Below are positions 33,110 to 42,320 of a stretch of 64,000 nucleotides of DNA, in pieces. The position numbers and the translations under genes were made by a program. Positions within the stretch are counted from its first letter, which is position 1. Each line of letters opens with the position of its first letter. A model generated the notes under the pieces. The model was given only the letters and a program-made list of their open reading frames with translations. It had not been told where the DNA came from and made no database searches. Source of the stretch: CATOSD01 sp965226695 (GTDB lineage: Bacteria; Chloroflexota; Dehalococcoidia; Lucifugimonadales; CATOSD01); the NCBI GenBank assembly GCA_965226695.1, contig OZ245405.1, positions 2,046,001-2,110,000 of the forward strand. Reading direction: 5' to 3'.

Positions 33110-34264
33110 CTAGTTGTCGTCGGCGGGAACGCCCGCCCGTGCGCCGTTCTTGAAGGAGAACCTGTCCACCAGGCCGGTCACCGTGTCCCGGAAGCCTCCG
33201 TACTCGAGCTCGCTGTAGGGCAGCATGGCGGCGCCCGACCAGCCCTGGGAGCGCATGTCGATGCCCTTGCGCTGGGCGTGCCCGCGCACTTCGTCCCATA
33301 CAGGGTTGTCGAAGAAGTCGATGTGAGAATCCGAGAAAAAGCCGTCGCGATTGACGGAGAATCCGGCAGCGGATACGAGCGGCAGGCAGTAGGGTCCGGT
33401 TACGGGAGTGTTAAGCGCCACCGGCATAATGGGCATTACGTGGGAGCCGCGGGCGTCGCCCCCGACGAAGTGGGCCTTGGTGAAGGTCGAGATGACCTCC
33501 TCAGGCGCCGGGAAGATGCCTTGGTTGCGCACCAGCGCGATGGGGTCGTCTTTCCCTGTGTAGACTCCCGCGATCGAGTGGAGGCGCTGCGCCGATACGG
33601 ACACCGCGCGTTGCCCATTTGTCCGCGAGTAGATGCCGTCTATGCCGAAGCGCTCGTTGTCCCGCAGGAGGGCGGTAATCTGATAGTAGTCCTCGGGGGC
33701 GTTCAGCTCAATGATGCTGTCGCCGCCCGTGTTGTCCATGTCGATGACGTGGAAGGTGAAGCCCTTGATCATCTGGGGCAGCATCAGGCCGCCGCAGTAC
33801 ATGGGATCGGCGAATCCGAGGAATAGCGGCAGGTTGTACGCGCCCGGGCCGCACTTGTCGGCGGCAAACAGCATGAACGACTCGGCAGGTCGGGGAGATT
33901 CGAGCGTGTGGTCCATCTCGATTTCCGCGACCGCGGGGCCCGCGCCTCTCACGTTGCCTGAGGGCGCGTCCACCAGCAGGTCCTGGCCGGCGCCGTACAG
34001 GCCGTACTCCCTCGCGACCTCAGTTGCCTTGATGAACGTGTCCCAGGCGAACTGGTGAATGCCTTCGTCGTTTTCGCCCCGGATGTGCGACATGAGGATG
34101 GCGATATCGTCACCGGTGTGCGATATCCAACCGTCTATGATCAGCCCGTTTTCGATGGCGCTCGCGACCTCTTCCCTTACGGCGTCCATCATTCTCTCCG
34201 ACGGCTTGGTGTGCCCGCCGATGGATCCCACGTCCGCCTTTATGCAGGAAATGGTAAGTTTCAC
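33110..34264 (-). CDS. fbp: Fructose-1,6-bisphosphate aldolase/phosphatase (archaeal type V FBPase)
   Basis: Bifunctional gluconeogenic enzyme of 384 residues, common in archaea and deep-branching bacteria. LTISCIKADVGSIGGHTKPSE at the N-terminus, ADKCGPGAYNLPLFLGFADPMYCGGLM, FHVIDMDNTGGD and SAAGFSVNRDGFFSD are highly conserved and include the metal-binding Asp and His residues. GTG start at 34264 follows AAAGGAGG. Heads the operon fbp, rdgB, DM13 protein, enolase-superfamily protein. Presence suggests gluconeogenic growth from small organic acids. Confidence 0.95.
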   Translation of the reverse strand: MKLTISCIKADVGSIGGHTKPSERMMDAVREEVASAIENGLIIDGWISHTGDDIAILMSHIRGENDEGIHQFAWDTFIKATEVAREYGLYGAGQDLLVDAPSGNVRGAGPAVAEIEMDHTLESPRPAESFMLFAADKCGPGAYNLPLFLGFADPMYCGGLMLPQMIKGFTFHVIDMDNTGGDSIIELNAPEDYYQITALLRDNERFGIDGIYSRTNGQRAVSVSAQRLHSIAGVYTGKDDPIALVRNQGIFPAPEEVISTFTKAHFVGGDARGSHVMPIMPVALNTPVTGPYCLPLVSAAGFSVNRDGFFSDSHIDFFDNPVWDEVRGHAQRKGIDMRSQGWSGAAMLPYSELEYGGFRDTVTGLVDRFSFKNGARAGVPADDN

Positions 34265-34330
34265 GATGCCTCCTTTGCGGTGACGCTTGCCCGCCGCCGC
34301 GGGCGAAGGTTGCTTCTAAGTGACCGTTGT

Positions 34331-34343
34331 ACGGTTGAACCGT
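34331..34343. promoter_or_regulatory. Perfect palindrome between fbp and the O-antigen-ligase-like gene
   Basis: ACGGTT-G-AACCGT, 6-bp arms around one base, in the divergent intergenic region, 67 bases before the fbp start and 70 bases before the -35 of the divergent promoter. Plausible regulator site; no protein assigned. Confidence 0.4.
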
Positions 34344-34412
34344 GATGGCCCTATGGTACCACAAACATGGTTCATCCTCTAACCGCCCGGACCGTTGGAT
34401 GCAGACCACAGA

Positions 34413-34442
34413 TTGACCGGCGCACGCGCACAAACCTATAAT
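34413..34442 (+). promoter_or_regulatory. Promoter of the O-antigen-ligase-like gene
   Basis: TTGACC (34413-34418), 18 bp, perfect TATAAT (34437-34442), 44 bases before the ATG at 34487. Confidence 0.7.
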
Positions 34443-34486
34443 TGCGCGAGCGCTCAAGGACGCTAACCCAGCCGGGGGACAGATCG

Positions 34487-36601
34487 ATGGCGACACTCGC
34501 AAACAGACAGCCGGACGAAGTATTGACGCAGGGCTTGCTGACTGTCGTCTTCGTCGCTGTCGGGCTGACCTTGCTGACCCCACTAGTGGTCACCTTCAGC
34601 ACTATATTCCCATTTATTGTCGGCAAGGCGGTCTACTCGCACGTGCTGATCGAGGTGGCATTCGGCGCGTGGATACTGCTGGCATGGAAGCGCCCCGAGT
34701 ACCGGCTGCCCAGGTCGCGGATAGTACAGGCGCTGGCGCTCTACCTGGCCGTCGCGCTGTTGGCCGGACTGTTCGGCGTGAGCTTCTTGCGCAGCATGTG
34801 GTCGACCTACGAGAGGATGCAGGGCATCGTCGACCTGGCCCACTGGCTTGCCTTCGCGGTGGTGCTGGTCTCCACCTTGCGGACGACCGGCAACTGGCGA
34901 ACGCTTCTGAACGTCAACCTTGGCGTGAGCCTGTTTTTGTCGCTGCTAGGCGTGGGGAAACTGGTCGGCATACAGGTCCCTCTATTCGATTTCTTCGAGC
35001 AGAACGCGCGGCTTGAACTGACGCTCGGCAACGCAACGTATGTTGGCGCGTACATGCTCGTGAACTTCCTGATAGCGCTCGGATTCCTGGCCCAGTCGTT
35101 GGTTCAGGGACGCGACCGCGCCGAGCAGTCGGTGAGACCGTTGCCCAGAGGCCGCGCGGCGAGGCGGCGGCGTGCCGAGCGGCGCGCGGCCGAGAGGGAC
35201 TTTGGCCTCTCGACGTGGGGCTGGAGGGTCTTCTGGGTCGCCACGGCGTCGTCCAATCTTTGGGTCATGATCTACAGCGGAACGCGCGGCGTCGTGGTAG
35301 GCGGCGTCGCGGCGCTTCTGGCCGTGTGCGTGTGTTACGTGGTCATTGGCAGGCTGCGGCCGCTCAGGATCGCGGCTGCCGTACTCGTCGGGCTGTTGGT
35401 GCTGGGAGGCGTGTCTTTCCTCGCCGTCAGGAACACGCCGGCATTCGAGCCGGTAGCGCAGTCGAACGTGATGCTCAAGAGGCTGGCGAGCGCCGGTGCG
35501 GACGACAAGTCGATTCAGGGCCGCATACATTCCGTAGCCGCCGGTCTCGGAGCCTTCGCCGCGAGGCCCATACTCGGCTGGGGCCCCGAAAACTATCACG
35601 TGGCCTTTGGGCGGTACGTCTCGGAGGCCAACCCGTCCCTGGAAAAGTTCGACCAGGCCCACAGCAAGCCGGTGGAGGAGCTGGCCACCAAGGGCGCCCT
35701 GGGTTTCCTCAGTTACATGGCCATCTGGGTCCTGATGTTCTGGGTAGTGCTGAAACGCGCCCGCCGGGAGAACGCGGCCGACCAGGCGTTTACGCTCGTC
35801 ATCGGCGCTTGCCTGGTGGGCTACTTCGTCCAGAACCTGTTCCTGTTTGACACGGCGACCATGCTTTTGCAATTCGTGATGCTGGCCGCGTTCGTCGCGA
35901 GCATCGAGACGTCGACGGATTCGCCCACGAGTCCGCCCGCAAAGGACGAAACCCGCATTTCCGCGTTCCGCCAGCTGTTGAGCCGGTTCGACTCGGTGCC
36001 GGCGCTCCAACGAGATGCCCGTTTCCTCTACGGTTCTATAGCCGTCGTGGCGCTGGTCGTTGCCGCCATTCTATTCGTGAACATCCGGGTCTGGGTCGCC
36101 TCGCAAAGCTACAGGGACGTTAGAATCGCATCCGTAGAGCTCGAGGAGAGGATAGACGGCCTGGCCGAGTCCGCGGACATGTTCCCGGGTCTCGGCAACT
36201 ATCCGCGCCGCGATCTGTTCGACTTCGTCGCAAGAGAGCTGACGAAGTTTCCGCCGGAGCGGGTGGACGGCGTGATGCGGGCTACCGAAAGTGAGGCGGA
36301 GGAGGCGCTCGATGTCGAACCGGAGAACTGGCACCTGGTAGTGGCCCTTGGCCTGGCGTACCAGACGGCAGTATCCCAAGACCAGCGCTACCTGGCGCTC
36401 GCGAGGGCGTTCACGGACCAGGCGACGGAGCTTGCGCCGGGCAGGTGGGAAGTGTTCCAGCTACGGGCCAGGCAGCTATCCATAGAGGGTGAGCACGAGG
36501 CCGGCGCCGAACTGCTGAACGAGTTGTTCGAGGCGAACCCGGAACCGGAGCGGGTCCTGGGCCGGCTCAGGGACCAGCTCGTTAGCGCCTCCCAGCAGTA
36601 G
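34487..36601 (+). CDS. O-antigen ligase/polymerase-like membrane protein with helical repeat C-terminus
   Basis: 704 residues with about a dozen membrane helices to residue 540. The Wzy_C/WaaL-type region is seen in SVAAGLGAFAARPILGWGPENY and FDQAHSKPVEELATKGALGFL, with Arg and His at the usual places for glycan transfer. A further helix at about 516-532 leads into a soluble C-terminal domain with TPR-like helices (EALDVEPENWHLVVALGLAYQTA, ATELAPGRWEVFQLRARQL). Probably transfers or polymerises a lipid-linked glycan. ATG follows GGGGGACAG. C-terminus overlaps rho by 20 bases, convergent. Confidence 0.82.
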   Translation: MATLANRQPDEVLTQGLLTVVFVAVGLTLLTPLVVTFSTIFPFIVGKAVYSHVLIEVAFGAWILLAWKRPEYRLPRSRIVQALALYLAVALLAGLFGVSFLRSMWSTYERMQGIVDLAHWLAFAVVLVSTLRTTGNWRTLLNVNLGVSLFLSLLGVGKLVGIQVPLFDFFEQNARLELTLGNATYVGAYMLVNFLIALGFLAQSLVQGRDRAEQSVRPLPRGRAARRRRAERRAAERDFGLSTWGWRVFWVATASSNLWVMIYSGTRGVVVGGVAALLAVCVCYVVIGRLRPLRIAAAVLVGLLVLGGVSFLAVRNTPAFEPVAQSNVMLKRLASAGADDKSIQGRIHSVAAGLGAFAARPILGWGPENYHVAFGRYVSEANPSLEKFDQAHSKPVEELATKGALGFLSYMAIWVLMFWVVLKRARRENAADQAFTLVIGACLVGYFVQNLFLFDTATMLLQFVMLAAFVASIETSTDSPTSPPAKDETRISAFRQLLSRFDSVPALQRDARFLYGSIAVVALVVAAILFVNIRVWVASQSYRDVRIASVELEERIDGLAESADMFPGLGNYPRRDLFDFVARELTKFPPERVDGVMRATESEAEEALDVEPENWHLVVALGLAYQTAVSQDQRYLALARAFTDQATELAPGRWEVFQLRARQLSIEGEHEAGAELLNELFEANPEPERVLGRLRDQLVSASQQ

Positions 36602-37895
36602 CCGGCTGTCGGCTCATCTGGGCCACCTTGTGCTGGCTCTCGAGCATCTGCAGATATTCAGCGTTGCTTCTGCTCTTCTTCAGCCGTTGCAACAGCTCTT
36701 CGGTCGCCTCCCATGCGTTGGTGCCGTCGGACGAGACCATCATGCCGAACATCCGGCGGTAGAGCCAGATCTGGCGCAGCGTGTCCTCGGCCAACAGCAG
36801 CTCCTCTCGGCGCGTGCCGCTGCGGTGAATGTCCATCGCCGGGAAGACGCGGCGCTCTGCCAGCCGCCGGTCCAGGTGCACCTCCATGTTGCCGGTACCC
36901 TTGAACTCCTCGTAGATCACTTCGTCCATGCGGCTGCCGGTGTCAACCAGGCACGCGGCCAGAATTGTGAGGCTGCCGCCCTCCTCCGTGTTGCGGGCGG
37001 CTCCGAAAAAGCGCTTGGGCGGGTAGAGCGCGACGGGATCCATGCCGCCGGACAGTGTGCGTCCGCTGGACGGCACGGCGAGGTTGTAGGCCCTCGTAAG
37101 CCGCGTAATGCTGTCGAGCAGAATTACCACGTCATTTCCGCTCTCCACCAGACGCTTAGCTCGTTCCAGCACCAGCTCGGCGACCCGGCAGTGGTCTTCG
37201 ACAGGCTCGTCGAACGTCGAGCTGAACACCTCGCCCGAGATGGAGCGCCGCATGTCCGTGACTTCTTCCGGCCGCTCGCCGATGAGCGCAACCATAAGCA
37301 GTATATCGGGGCAGTTCGTGGCGATGCCGTTTGCGATGTCCTTCAGGAGCGTGGTCTTGCCGGCCTTGGGCGGCGACACAATCAGCCCGCGCTGGCCGCG
37401 GCCGACTGGAGCGAACATGTCCATCAGCCTCGGCGAGAGGTAGCTGGGCTCAGTCTCAAGAATGATCTGCTCCGTGGGGAACACAGGGGTCAGGCTTTCG
37501 AACGGAGGCCGGTTCCCCGCCGCGTCGGGTTGGGAGCCGTTCACGCTTCTGACTCGCAGCAGTCCGAAGTAGCGTTCGCCGTCCTTTGGCGGGCGCACCT
37601 GGCCCGCCACCATGTCGCCCGTGCGCAGGCCGAAGCGCCTTATCTGTGACTGGGAAACGTAGACGTCGCCAGAGCCTTGCTGGCTGCCGTTCTGACGCAG
37701 GAAGCCGTACCCGTCATTAACTACCGACAGTATCCCGCTCGCGCTAATCTGCTCGTTTTTCTCGGCCACCGCATGGAGTATGCGATTCAATATGTCGTGG
37801 TGCTTGGGCGTTGAGCCTTCGTTTATCACGCCCATCTGGACGCCAAGCTCGAGCATCTGGTCGTTGCTCTTGCCCTGTAGTTCGATCAGGTCCAT
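36582..37895 (-). CDS. rho: Transcription termination factor Rho
   Basis: 437-residue RNA-dependent ATPase. N-terminal Rho helix region and RNA-binding cold-shock-like domain (GILSVVNDGYGFLRQNG, DVYVSQSQIRRFGLRTGD). Walker A in GLIVSPPKAGKTTLLKDIA, Walker B in DVVILLDSITRLTRAYN, then the Q/R-loop and hexamer contacts (GRTLSGGMDP, EGTGNMEVHLDRRLAERR). ATG at 37895 with GGAGAGA upstream; open frame continues upstream without homology. No long N-terminal insertion, unlike actinobacterial Rho. Confidence 0.95.
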   Translation of the reverse strand: MDLIELQGKSNDQMLELGVQMGVINEGSTPKHHDILNRILHAVAEKNEQISASGILSVVNDGYGFLRQNGSQQGSGDVYVSQSQIRRFGLRTGDMVAGQVRPPKDGERYFGLLRVRSVNGSQPDAAGNRPPFESLTPVFPTEQIILETEPSYLSPRLMDMFAPVGRGQRGLIVSPPKAGKTTLLKDIANGIATNCPDILLMVALIGERPEEVTDMRRSISGEVFSSTFDEPVEDHCRVAELVLERAKRLVESGNDVVILLDSITRLTRAYNLAVPSSGRTLSGGMDPVALYPPKRFFGAARNTEEGGSLTILAACLVDTGSRMDEVIYEEFKGTGNMEVHLDRRLAERRVFPAMDIHRSGTRREELLLAEDTLRQIWLYRRMFGMMVSSDGTNAWEATEELLQRLKKSRSNAEYLQMLESQHKVAQMSRQPATAGRR

Positions 37896-38362
37896 TGTTC
37901 TCTCCAGGGTTCCGCGCCGGGTGGCGCATGTCGTGTGTGGCATAGTCATCGCCCCGCCATTAGCGGGAAGCTTGCAATGTGTGGGTCACGCTCTTGTGAT
38001 AGTGGTGTTGGCGGGAACCACACCGGCTGTACATTCGGCCGCCGGGGCAGCGATTGCCGCGACAAGTGTGGGAGCTGAATGCCGCCTGAACAACGTGGGG
38101 TAATGGGGTAAGATGTCGCCTCTTCAATGTGCACCAAACCGTCCGCACCGACGCATGTCGGGATCCCGGTAAGTTACAGTCAGATTGCGTGATTGGACTG
38201 CGCAATCAATGGTGAGATCGGGAGCGGAGGGAAAGTCGCCAGCCGGGCGTTGGCCCGCTGATTGCCAGCCCTCTAAGCGACCATGTGATCCGGCCGCGGG
38301 CTTGGCTGTGACTCGGCAATTGGGGTGTATTTTGGTATCTTAGCACATGTGATTCCCACAGT
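37896..38362. other. Long non-coding gap between rho and pyrG
   Basis: 467 bases with no supported gene. It contains two hairpins: GATTGCG/CGCAATC (38183-38207, 11-base loop) and a stem with one bulge, CAGC/GCTG plus GGGC/GCCC, at 38242-38260 on the minus strand, which may end the pyrG transcript. The part next to rho is probably a long rho leader, as rho genes often regulate themselves. No promoter with good -35 and -10 is seen. Confidence 0.5.
38242..38260 (-). terminator. Possible pyrG terminator
   Basis: Minus-strand hairpin CAGC-GGGC-CAAC-GCCC-(G)-GCTG about 100 bases after the pyrG stop. Followed by only a short pyrimidine stretch (CTTTCCCTCC), so weak as an intrinsic terminator. Confidence 0.35.
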
Positions 38363-40060
38363 CTACACTTTTTGCAGCGAAGCAACCGTATCAGCGTCGT
38401 CCAGGGGCAGCGATCTCTGGCTGCCCTCTCTCAACGTCTTTACGGCGGCGTTGACGAAGGCCTCGAATAGCGGGTGAGGCCTGTTCGGCCTGGACAGAAA
38501 CTCCGGGTGGAACTGTACTCCAACCATGAAGCTCGAATCCACCATCTCGAGTATCTCGACCAGGGTCCCGTCGGGCGAAAGGCCGGTCGGCATAAGACCC
38601 ACCGACTGCAGCTCCTCCCGGTAGCCGTTGTTGAACTCCAGCCGGTGCCTGTGTCGTTCTTTGATGGTCTTCACGCCGTAGGCTTTCGACGCCATGCTTT
38701 CCTTACCCGTCGGCAGCATGGCGACGCTGCAGGGATAGACACCAAGCCTCATGGTGCCGCCCATGTCCACGATGTCTCTCTGTTCCGGCATGTAATCGAT
38801 CACCGGGTCGGGCGTTTCGGGATTGAACTCGGTGGAGTTGGCCTGCTCCTTGCCGAGCAGTCCCCGGGCGGCCTCTATCACCATCACCTGCAGGCCCAGG
38901 CACAGTCCCAGATAGGGCACGTTACGCTTCCTCGCGTAGTGGGCCGTTTCTATCATTCCTTCTATGCCGCGAGGCCCGAACCCGCCCGGCACCACAATGC
39001 CTTGCACCGAGTCCAGGTACTGTTCGGGGCCGGACCGCTCTATATCCTCGGAGTGCACCCAGCGAACTTCCACGTCCCGCTCGAAGATCAGGCCCGCGTG
39101 CGTGAGCGCCTCCTTAACCGAAATATAGGCGTCGTGCAGGTCGACGTACTTCCCTACGACGGCTATTGGAAGCTTGTCCTTTGGCCGCTTGATGGCGCTC
39201 ACCATCTCTTGCCAATCGACCAAGTTACGCTGTTCCGCGGGCAGGTCCAGGCTCTCCACAATGAGCTTGCCCAGGCCCTGCTCATCGAGTATGAGCGGCA
39301 CTTCGTAGATGGTGGATACGGTGGGAAGTGTGAATACGGCGTCGACGGCCACGTCGCAGTGGACGGTTATCTTTTGGCGTATGTCGTCGGTGACCTCCTG
39401 GTCGCTGCGGCACACGATGGCGTCGGGATGGATGCCGATGCTGCGAAGCTCCCTGACGCTGTGCTGCGTCGGCTTCGTCTTGAGCTCGCCCGTCGACGTG
39501 ATGTAGGGCAGAAAGGTCACGTGCATGTAGAGGACGTTGTCCCGACCGACCTCGTTGCGCATCTGCCGGATCGCTTCGAGAAAAGGCAGGCCCTCGATGT
39601 CGCCGACAGTGCCCCCGACCTCGACCACGATGACCTGGGCCTCGCTCTCGGCGGCCAGGCCGAGAATCCGCTGCTTGATCGCATCTGTTACGTGCGGCAC
39701 GGTCTGTATGGTGCCGCCCAGGAACTCACCTCTACGCTCACGGGAGATTACGTCGCTGTACACCTGGCCGGCGGTCACGTTGCAGGAACTGGTCAGGTGA
39801 GCGTCGATGAAGCGCTCGTAGTGGCCGAGGTCCAGGTCTGTCTCACTTCCGTCGCTGGTGACGAAGACCTCCCCGTGCTGGTAGGGAGACATCGTTCCCG
39901 GGTCGACGTTCAAGTAAGGGTCGAGCTTCAGAAGAGAGACCGTGATGCCCATGCTCTTGAGGATGCGGCCGATCGAGCCGACGGTCACTCCCTTTCCAAC
40001 GGAGCTTACGACCCCGCCGGTTACGAACACGAACTTGGTTGGCTCAGCGCAGACGGCCAA
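38363..40060 (-). CDS. pyrG: CTP synthase
   Basis: Makes CTP from UTP, ATP and glutamine. 565 residues. Synthetase domain: KFVFVTGGVVSSVGKGVT (P-loop), KLDPYLNVDPGTMSPYQHGEVFV, EVGGTVGDIEGLPFLEAIRQ. Glutaminase domain: VPGGFGPRGIEG, YLGLCLGLQVMVIEAAR with catalytic Cys, and VQFHPEFLSRP with His and Glu. TTG start at 40060 with GGAGCG upstream. Confidence 0.96.
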   Translation of the reverse strand: MAVCAEPTKFVFVTGGVVSSVGKGVTVGSIGRILKSMGITVSLLKLDPYLNVDPGTMSPYQHGEVFVTSDGSETDLDLGHYERFIDAHLTSSCNVTAGQVYSDVISRERRGEFLGGTIQTVPHVTDAIKQRILGLAAESEAQVIVVEVGGTVGDIEGLPFLEAIRQMRNEVGRDNVLYMHVTFLPYITSTGELKTKPTQHSVRELRSIGIHPDAIVCRSDQEVTDDIRQKITVHCDVAVDAVFTLPTVSTIYEVPLILDEQGLGKLIVESLDLPAEQRNLVDWQEMVSAIKRPKDKLPIAVVGKYVDLHDAYISVKEALTHAGLIFERDVEVRWVHSEDIERSGPEQYLDSVQGIVVPGGFGPRGIEGMIETAHYARKRNVPYLGLCLGLQVMVIEAARGLLGKEQANSTEFNPETPDPVIDYMPEQRDIVDMGGTMRLGVYPCSVAMLPTGKESMASKAYGVKTIKERHRHRLEFNNGYREELQSVGLMPTGLSPDGTLVEILEMVDSSFMVGVQFHPEFLSRPNRPHPLFEAFVNAAVKTLREGSQRSLPLDDADTVASLQKV

Positions 40061-40261
40061 TCGTTGGCGCTCCTATCCTGTGCCGCCCGGCACAACGCAT
40101 CGCAATGCACCGGACGCGACAATAGGACTGCTCGGGGGTGGCATTTCAAGAGGACGGGTTTCGCGCATTGGCGTTAGGTGACCGCCGGATCTCGGAGGCC
40201 GCGTGCCGGTCTGGGAACGTCCATGGCGTGGACCTAGGCCGCCTGTCCTTGCGCTCGGCAA

Positions 40262-40291
40262 AGTATAGGCGGGCCGGTGCGGGCTTGTCAA
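40262..40291 (-). promoter_or_regulatory. Promoter of pyrG
   Basis: Minus strand perfect TTGACA (40286-40291), 18 bp, TATACT (40262-40267). The leader to the pyrG TTG is about 195 bases. The rest of the 40061-40395 gap shows no gene. Confidence 0.7.
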
Positions 40292-40395
40292 TCGACGATT
40301 GTGCGATTCGAGCAAGCGGGATATGGCAAACAAGTTCACAGTCTTCATACCGCATGGCGCTACAGCGGGAACTGGCCGGCCGCGGTTCGAGCCGT

Positions 40396-41277
40396 TTATG
40401 ACCGGCCTTCCGATCCGGTCGGGCCGGCCTCCCTGGGCATCTGTTCGACGGATTGCCGGATAAAGTTGACACCCACGAGGTTCCGCCAAGCGGCAAGAAG
40501 CTTGATCGTAACGGGTCCAGGCGTCTGGTCGCCCAGACGATAGCCGTTGACAGTCGCTACCGGGAGAAGACAGAACCGGGTGCTGGACACGAACGCCTCG
40601 CTGGCGTGATATACGTCGCCAATGGAGTATTCAGCTTCGTCTACCTCGATTTCAAGGGAGCCGCACAACTCCAACGCGGTACGCATACTCACTCCGGGCA
40701 GCACGTTGCGGCGGTTGGGCAGCTTTACCCGGTCATCGCGAACGAACATGAAATTCGCGCCCTGGCACTCCGTGATACGACCGTTCGATCCGGTCATGAG
40801 CAAGAGCTGCCTCGGACTACCGGCCTTCGCGTCCGAACCGCCGGCGTTGGGCGCCCCGTACGTGACGGGCGTCACCACCCTTACACCCTGGATGTAGCTG
40901 CTCGCGAATGCGCCCACGTCGAGAGGCTGGCAGTAGATGGCGACCGTTACGCGTCGGGGGCCGTCGGGCGTTTCCGGCTGGCTAAGCGCGACCAGCTGGG
41001 TGATGGTCAGCTCGCTGCCCGCAGGTAAGGGCCGGTTGGCCTCGAGCACCTTAAGGGTGAGCGCCTCCATCTCGTCGATCGAGACTCCGGCGTCGATACC
41101 GGAGTAGCTGAGCCCGTTGTAGAGCCGCTCCAAGTGGGACCGCAGCCGAAACGGTTCGCCGCCGAAAGTGCGCTCGGTGTCGTAGTAGCCGCCGATGGAC
41201 TGTCCCATCTGCTGCATTTCCCGGAGACCCTCGTCCTGAGGAACGAATCGGCCATTCAGGTACATCAACACTGGCAT
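40396..41277 (-). CDS. Class IV aminotransferase (branched-chain aminotransferase / aminodeoxychorismate lyase-like)
   Basis: 293 residues, fold-type IV PLP enzyme. MYLNGRFVPQDEG opens the fold; FRLRSHLERLYNGLSYSGI binds substrate; Lys in GGSDAKAG is the candidate Schiff-base residue; GRITECQGANFMFV holds the PLP-binding Glu; NVLPGVSMRTALELC binds phosphate. The usual K-x-x-N-Y motif after the Lys is altered to KAGSPRQLL. Could act on branched-chain or D-amino acids. ATG at 41277. Confidence 0.85.
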   Translation of the reverse strand: MPVLMYLNGRFVPQDEGLREMQQMGQSIGGYYDTERTFGGEPFRLRSHLERLYNGLSYSGIDAGVSIDEMEALTLKVLEANRPLPAGSELTITQLVALSQPETPDGPRRVTVAIYCQPLDVGAFASSYIQGVRVVTPVTYGAPNAGGSDAKAGSPRQLLLMTGSNGRITECQGANFMFVRDDRVKLPNRRNVLPGVSMRTALELCGSLEIEVDEAEYSIGDVYHASEAFVSSTRFCLLPVATVNGYRLGDQTPGPVTIKLLAAWRNLVGVNFIRQSVEQMPREAGPTGSEGRS

Positions 41278-41334
41278 CGGACCTGCCGCCTTATCAAGCA
41301 GGCTTTCAAAGCACGCCCCCTGAACTACACCGCG

Positions 41335-42255
41335 CTAGCTGAAAAGCTCGCGGCGCACCTCTTCGCGGCGTTCCCTATCCTCTGGATCGACTTCGGGGTA
41401 GGGCTCGCCGGGCATTCGCAGCGTGCCGCCGAACTCAGGAGGCCGCTTCTCGAAGAACGCCTTGCGGCCTTCGTCGCCGTCGGTGCTCATCTGCGTTACG
41501 AGCGTGTTCATCAGCGTCTGGACGCGCCAGGCCTCCGTGACCGGAATGTCGCTGAACCTGATTACGAACTCCTTCATCATGCGAACGGCCAGCGGAGGCA
41601 TCTTAGCGATGGAGTCCGCGATCTCCTCCGCGCGGGACATCAGGCTCTCGTGCGGCGTGACCTCGTTGATGAGGTTGATGCGCAGGGCCTCCTTCGCGTC
41701 GAAGGGCTCGTCGGTCAGCAGAATGCGCATAGCGTCGACGTAAGACACCTGGCGGGGCAGGTAAGTTGCGCCAGGGCCGTTTCCCACCCAACCCTGGCTG
41801 AGCAGCGCGTACTTGAACCGGGCGTGCTCCTCACATGCGATGCGTATATCAGTCGAAGTCAACATCAGGTAGAAGCCGGCTCCGGCCGCCCAGCCATTGA
41901 TCGCGCCGATGACCGGCTTCCAGATCTGGGGGTAGTGGTCACCAAGGCGCCCGTCTGCGCCAAACCTGGCCGCGCCATTGACGCTGCCCGCAAGCGGCCA
42001 GAAGATGGCCTCGGTGCGCGCGCGTTCTCGCTCCTCGGCTGTTATGTCAGGCCGCACCGCCAGATTGTGGCCGGCGCAGAAATGGCGTTGCCCGACGGCG
42101 GTCAGAATCGCCACCCGCACGTCCATGTCCTCCCACGTCTCTTTCCAGACCTCGCTCAGCTCTTCGGCCGTTGGACGGTCGAGAATGTTCGCCTTCTCAG
42201 GGTTGTTGAGAGTGATGTGCGCGACGTGGCCCTTCTTTTCGTAGAGAACGCGCAT
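41335..42255 (-). CDS. Crotonase-family protein lacking both hydratase glutamates
   Basis: 306 residues, enoyl-CoA hydratase/isomerase fold: VAHITLNNPEKANILD, RHFCAGHNLAVRPDI (oxyanion hole) and KPVIGAINGWAAGAGFYLMLTSTDI. Where hydratases have Glu in GGxELxxxCD this has Tyr (GAGFYLML), and the second Glu position (FGxPE) reads FKYALLSQG. The oxyanion hole is kept, so it probably still binds acyl-CoA but catalyses something else, such as isomerisation, hydrolysis or decarboxylation. A charged C-terminal tail (about 35 residues) is extra. Confidence 0.85.
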   Translation of the reverse strand: MRVLYEKKGHVAHITLNNPEKANILDRPTAEELSEVWKETWEDMDVRVAILTAVGQRHFCAGHNLAVRPDITAEERERARTEAIFWPLAGSVNGAARFGADGRLGDHYPQIWKPVIGAINGWAAGAGFYLMLTSTDIRIACEEHARFKYALLSQGWVGNGPGATYLPRQVSYVDAMRILLTDEPFDAKEALRINLINEVTPHESLMSRAEEIADSIAKMPPLAVRMMKEFVIRFSDIPVTEAWRVQTLMNTLVTQMSTDGDEGRKAFFEKRPPEFGGTLRMPGEPYPEVDPEDRERREEVRRELFS

Positions 42256-42320
42256 GGACGCTCAACCTCCTGCGGGTAGCCTGCGCCTGGGTGAGTGGGG
42301 GCGTAAGGTGCGAGGGGCTG

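Noticed and set aside
38474..40177. Long plus-strand frame opposite pyrG
   Set aside because: Antisense shadow of pyrG caused by high GC and codon bias; no recognisable domain and no ribosome site.
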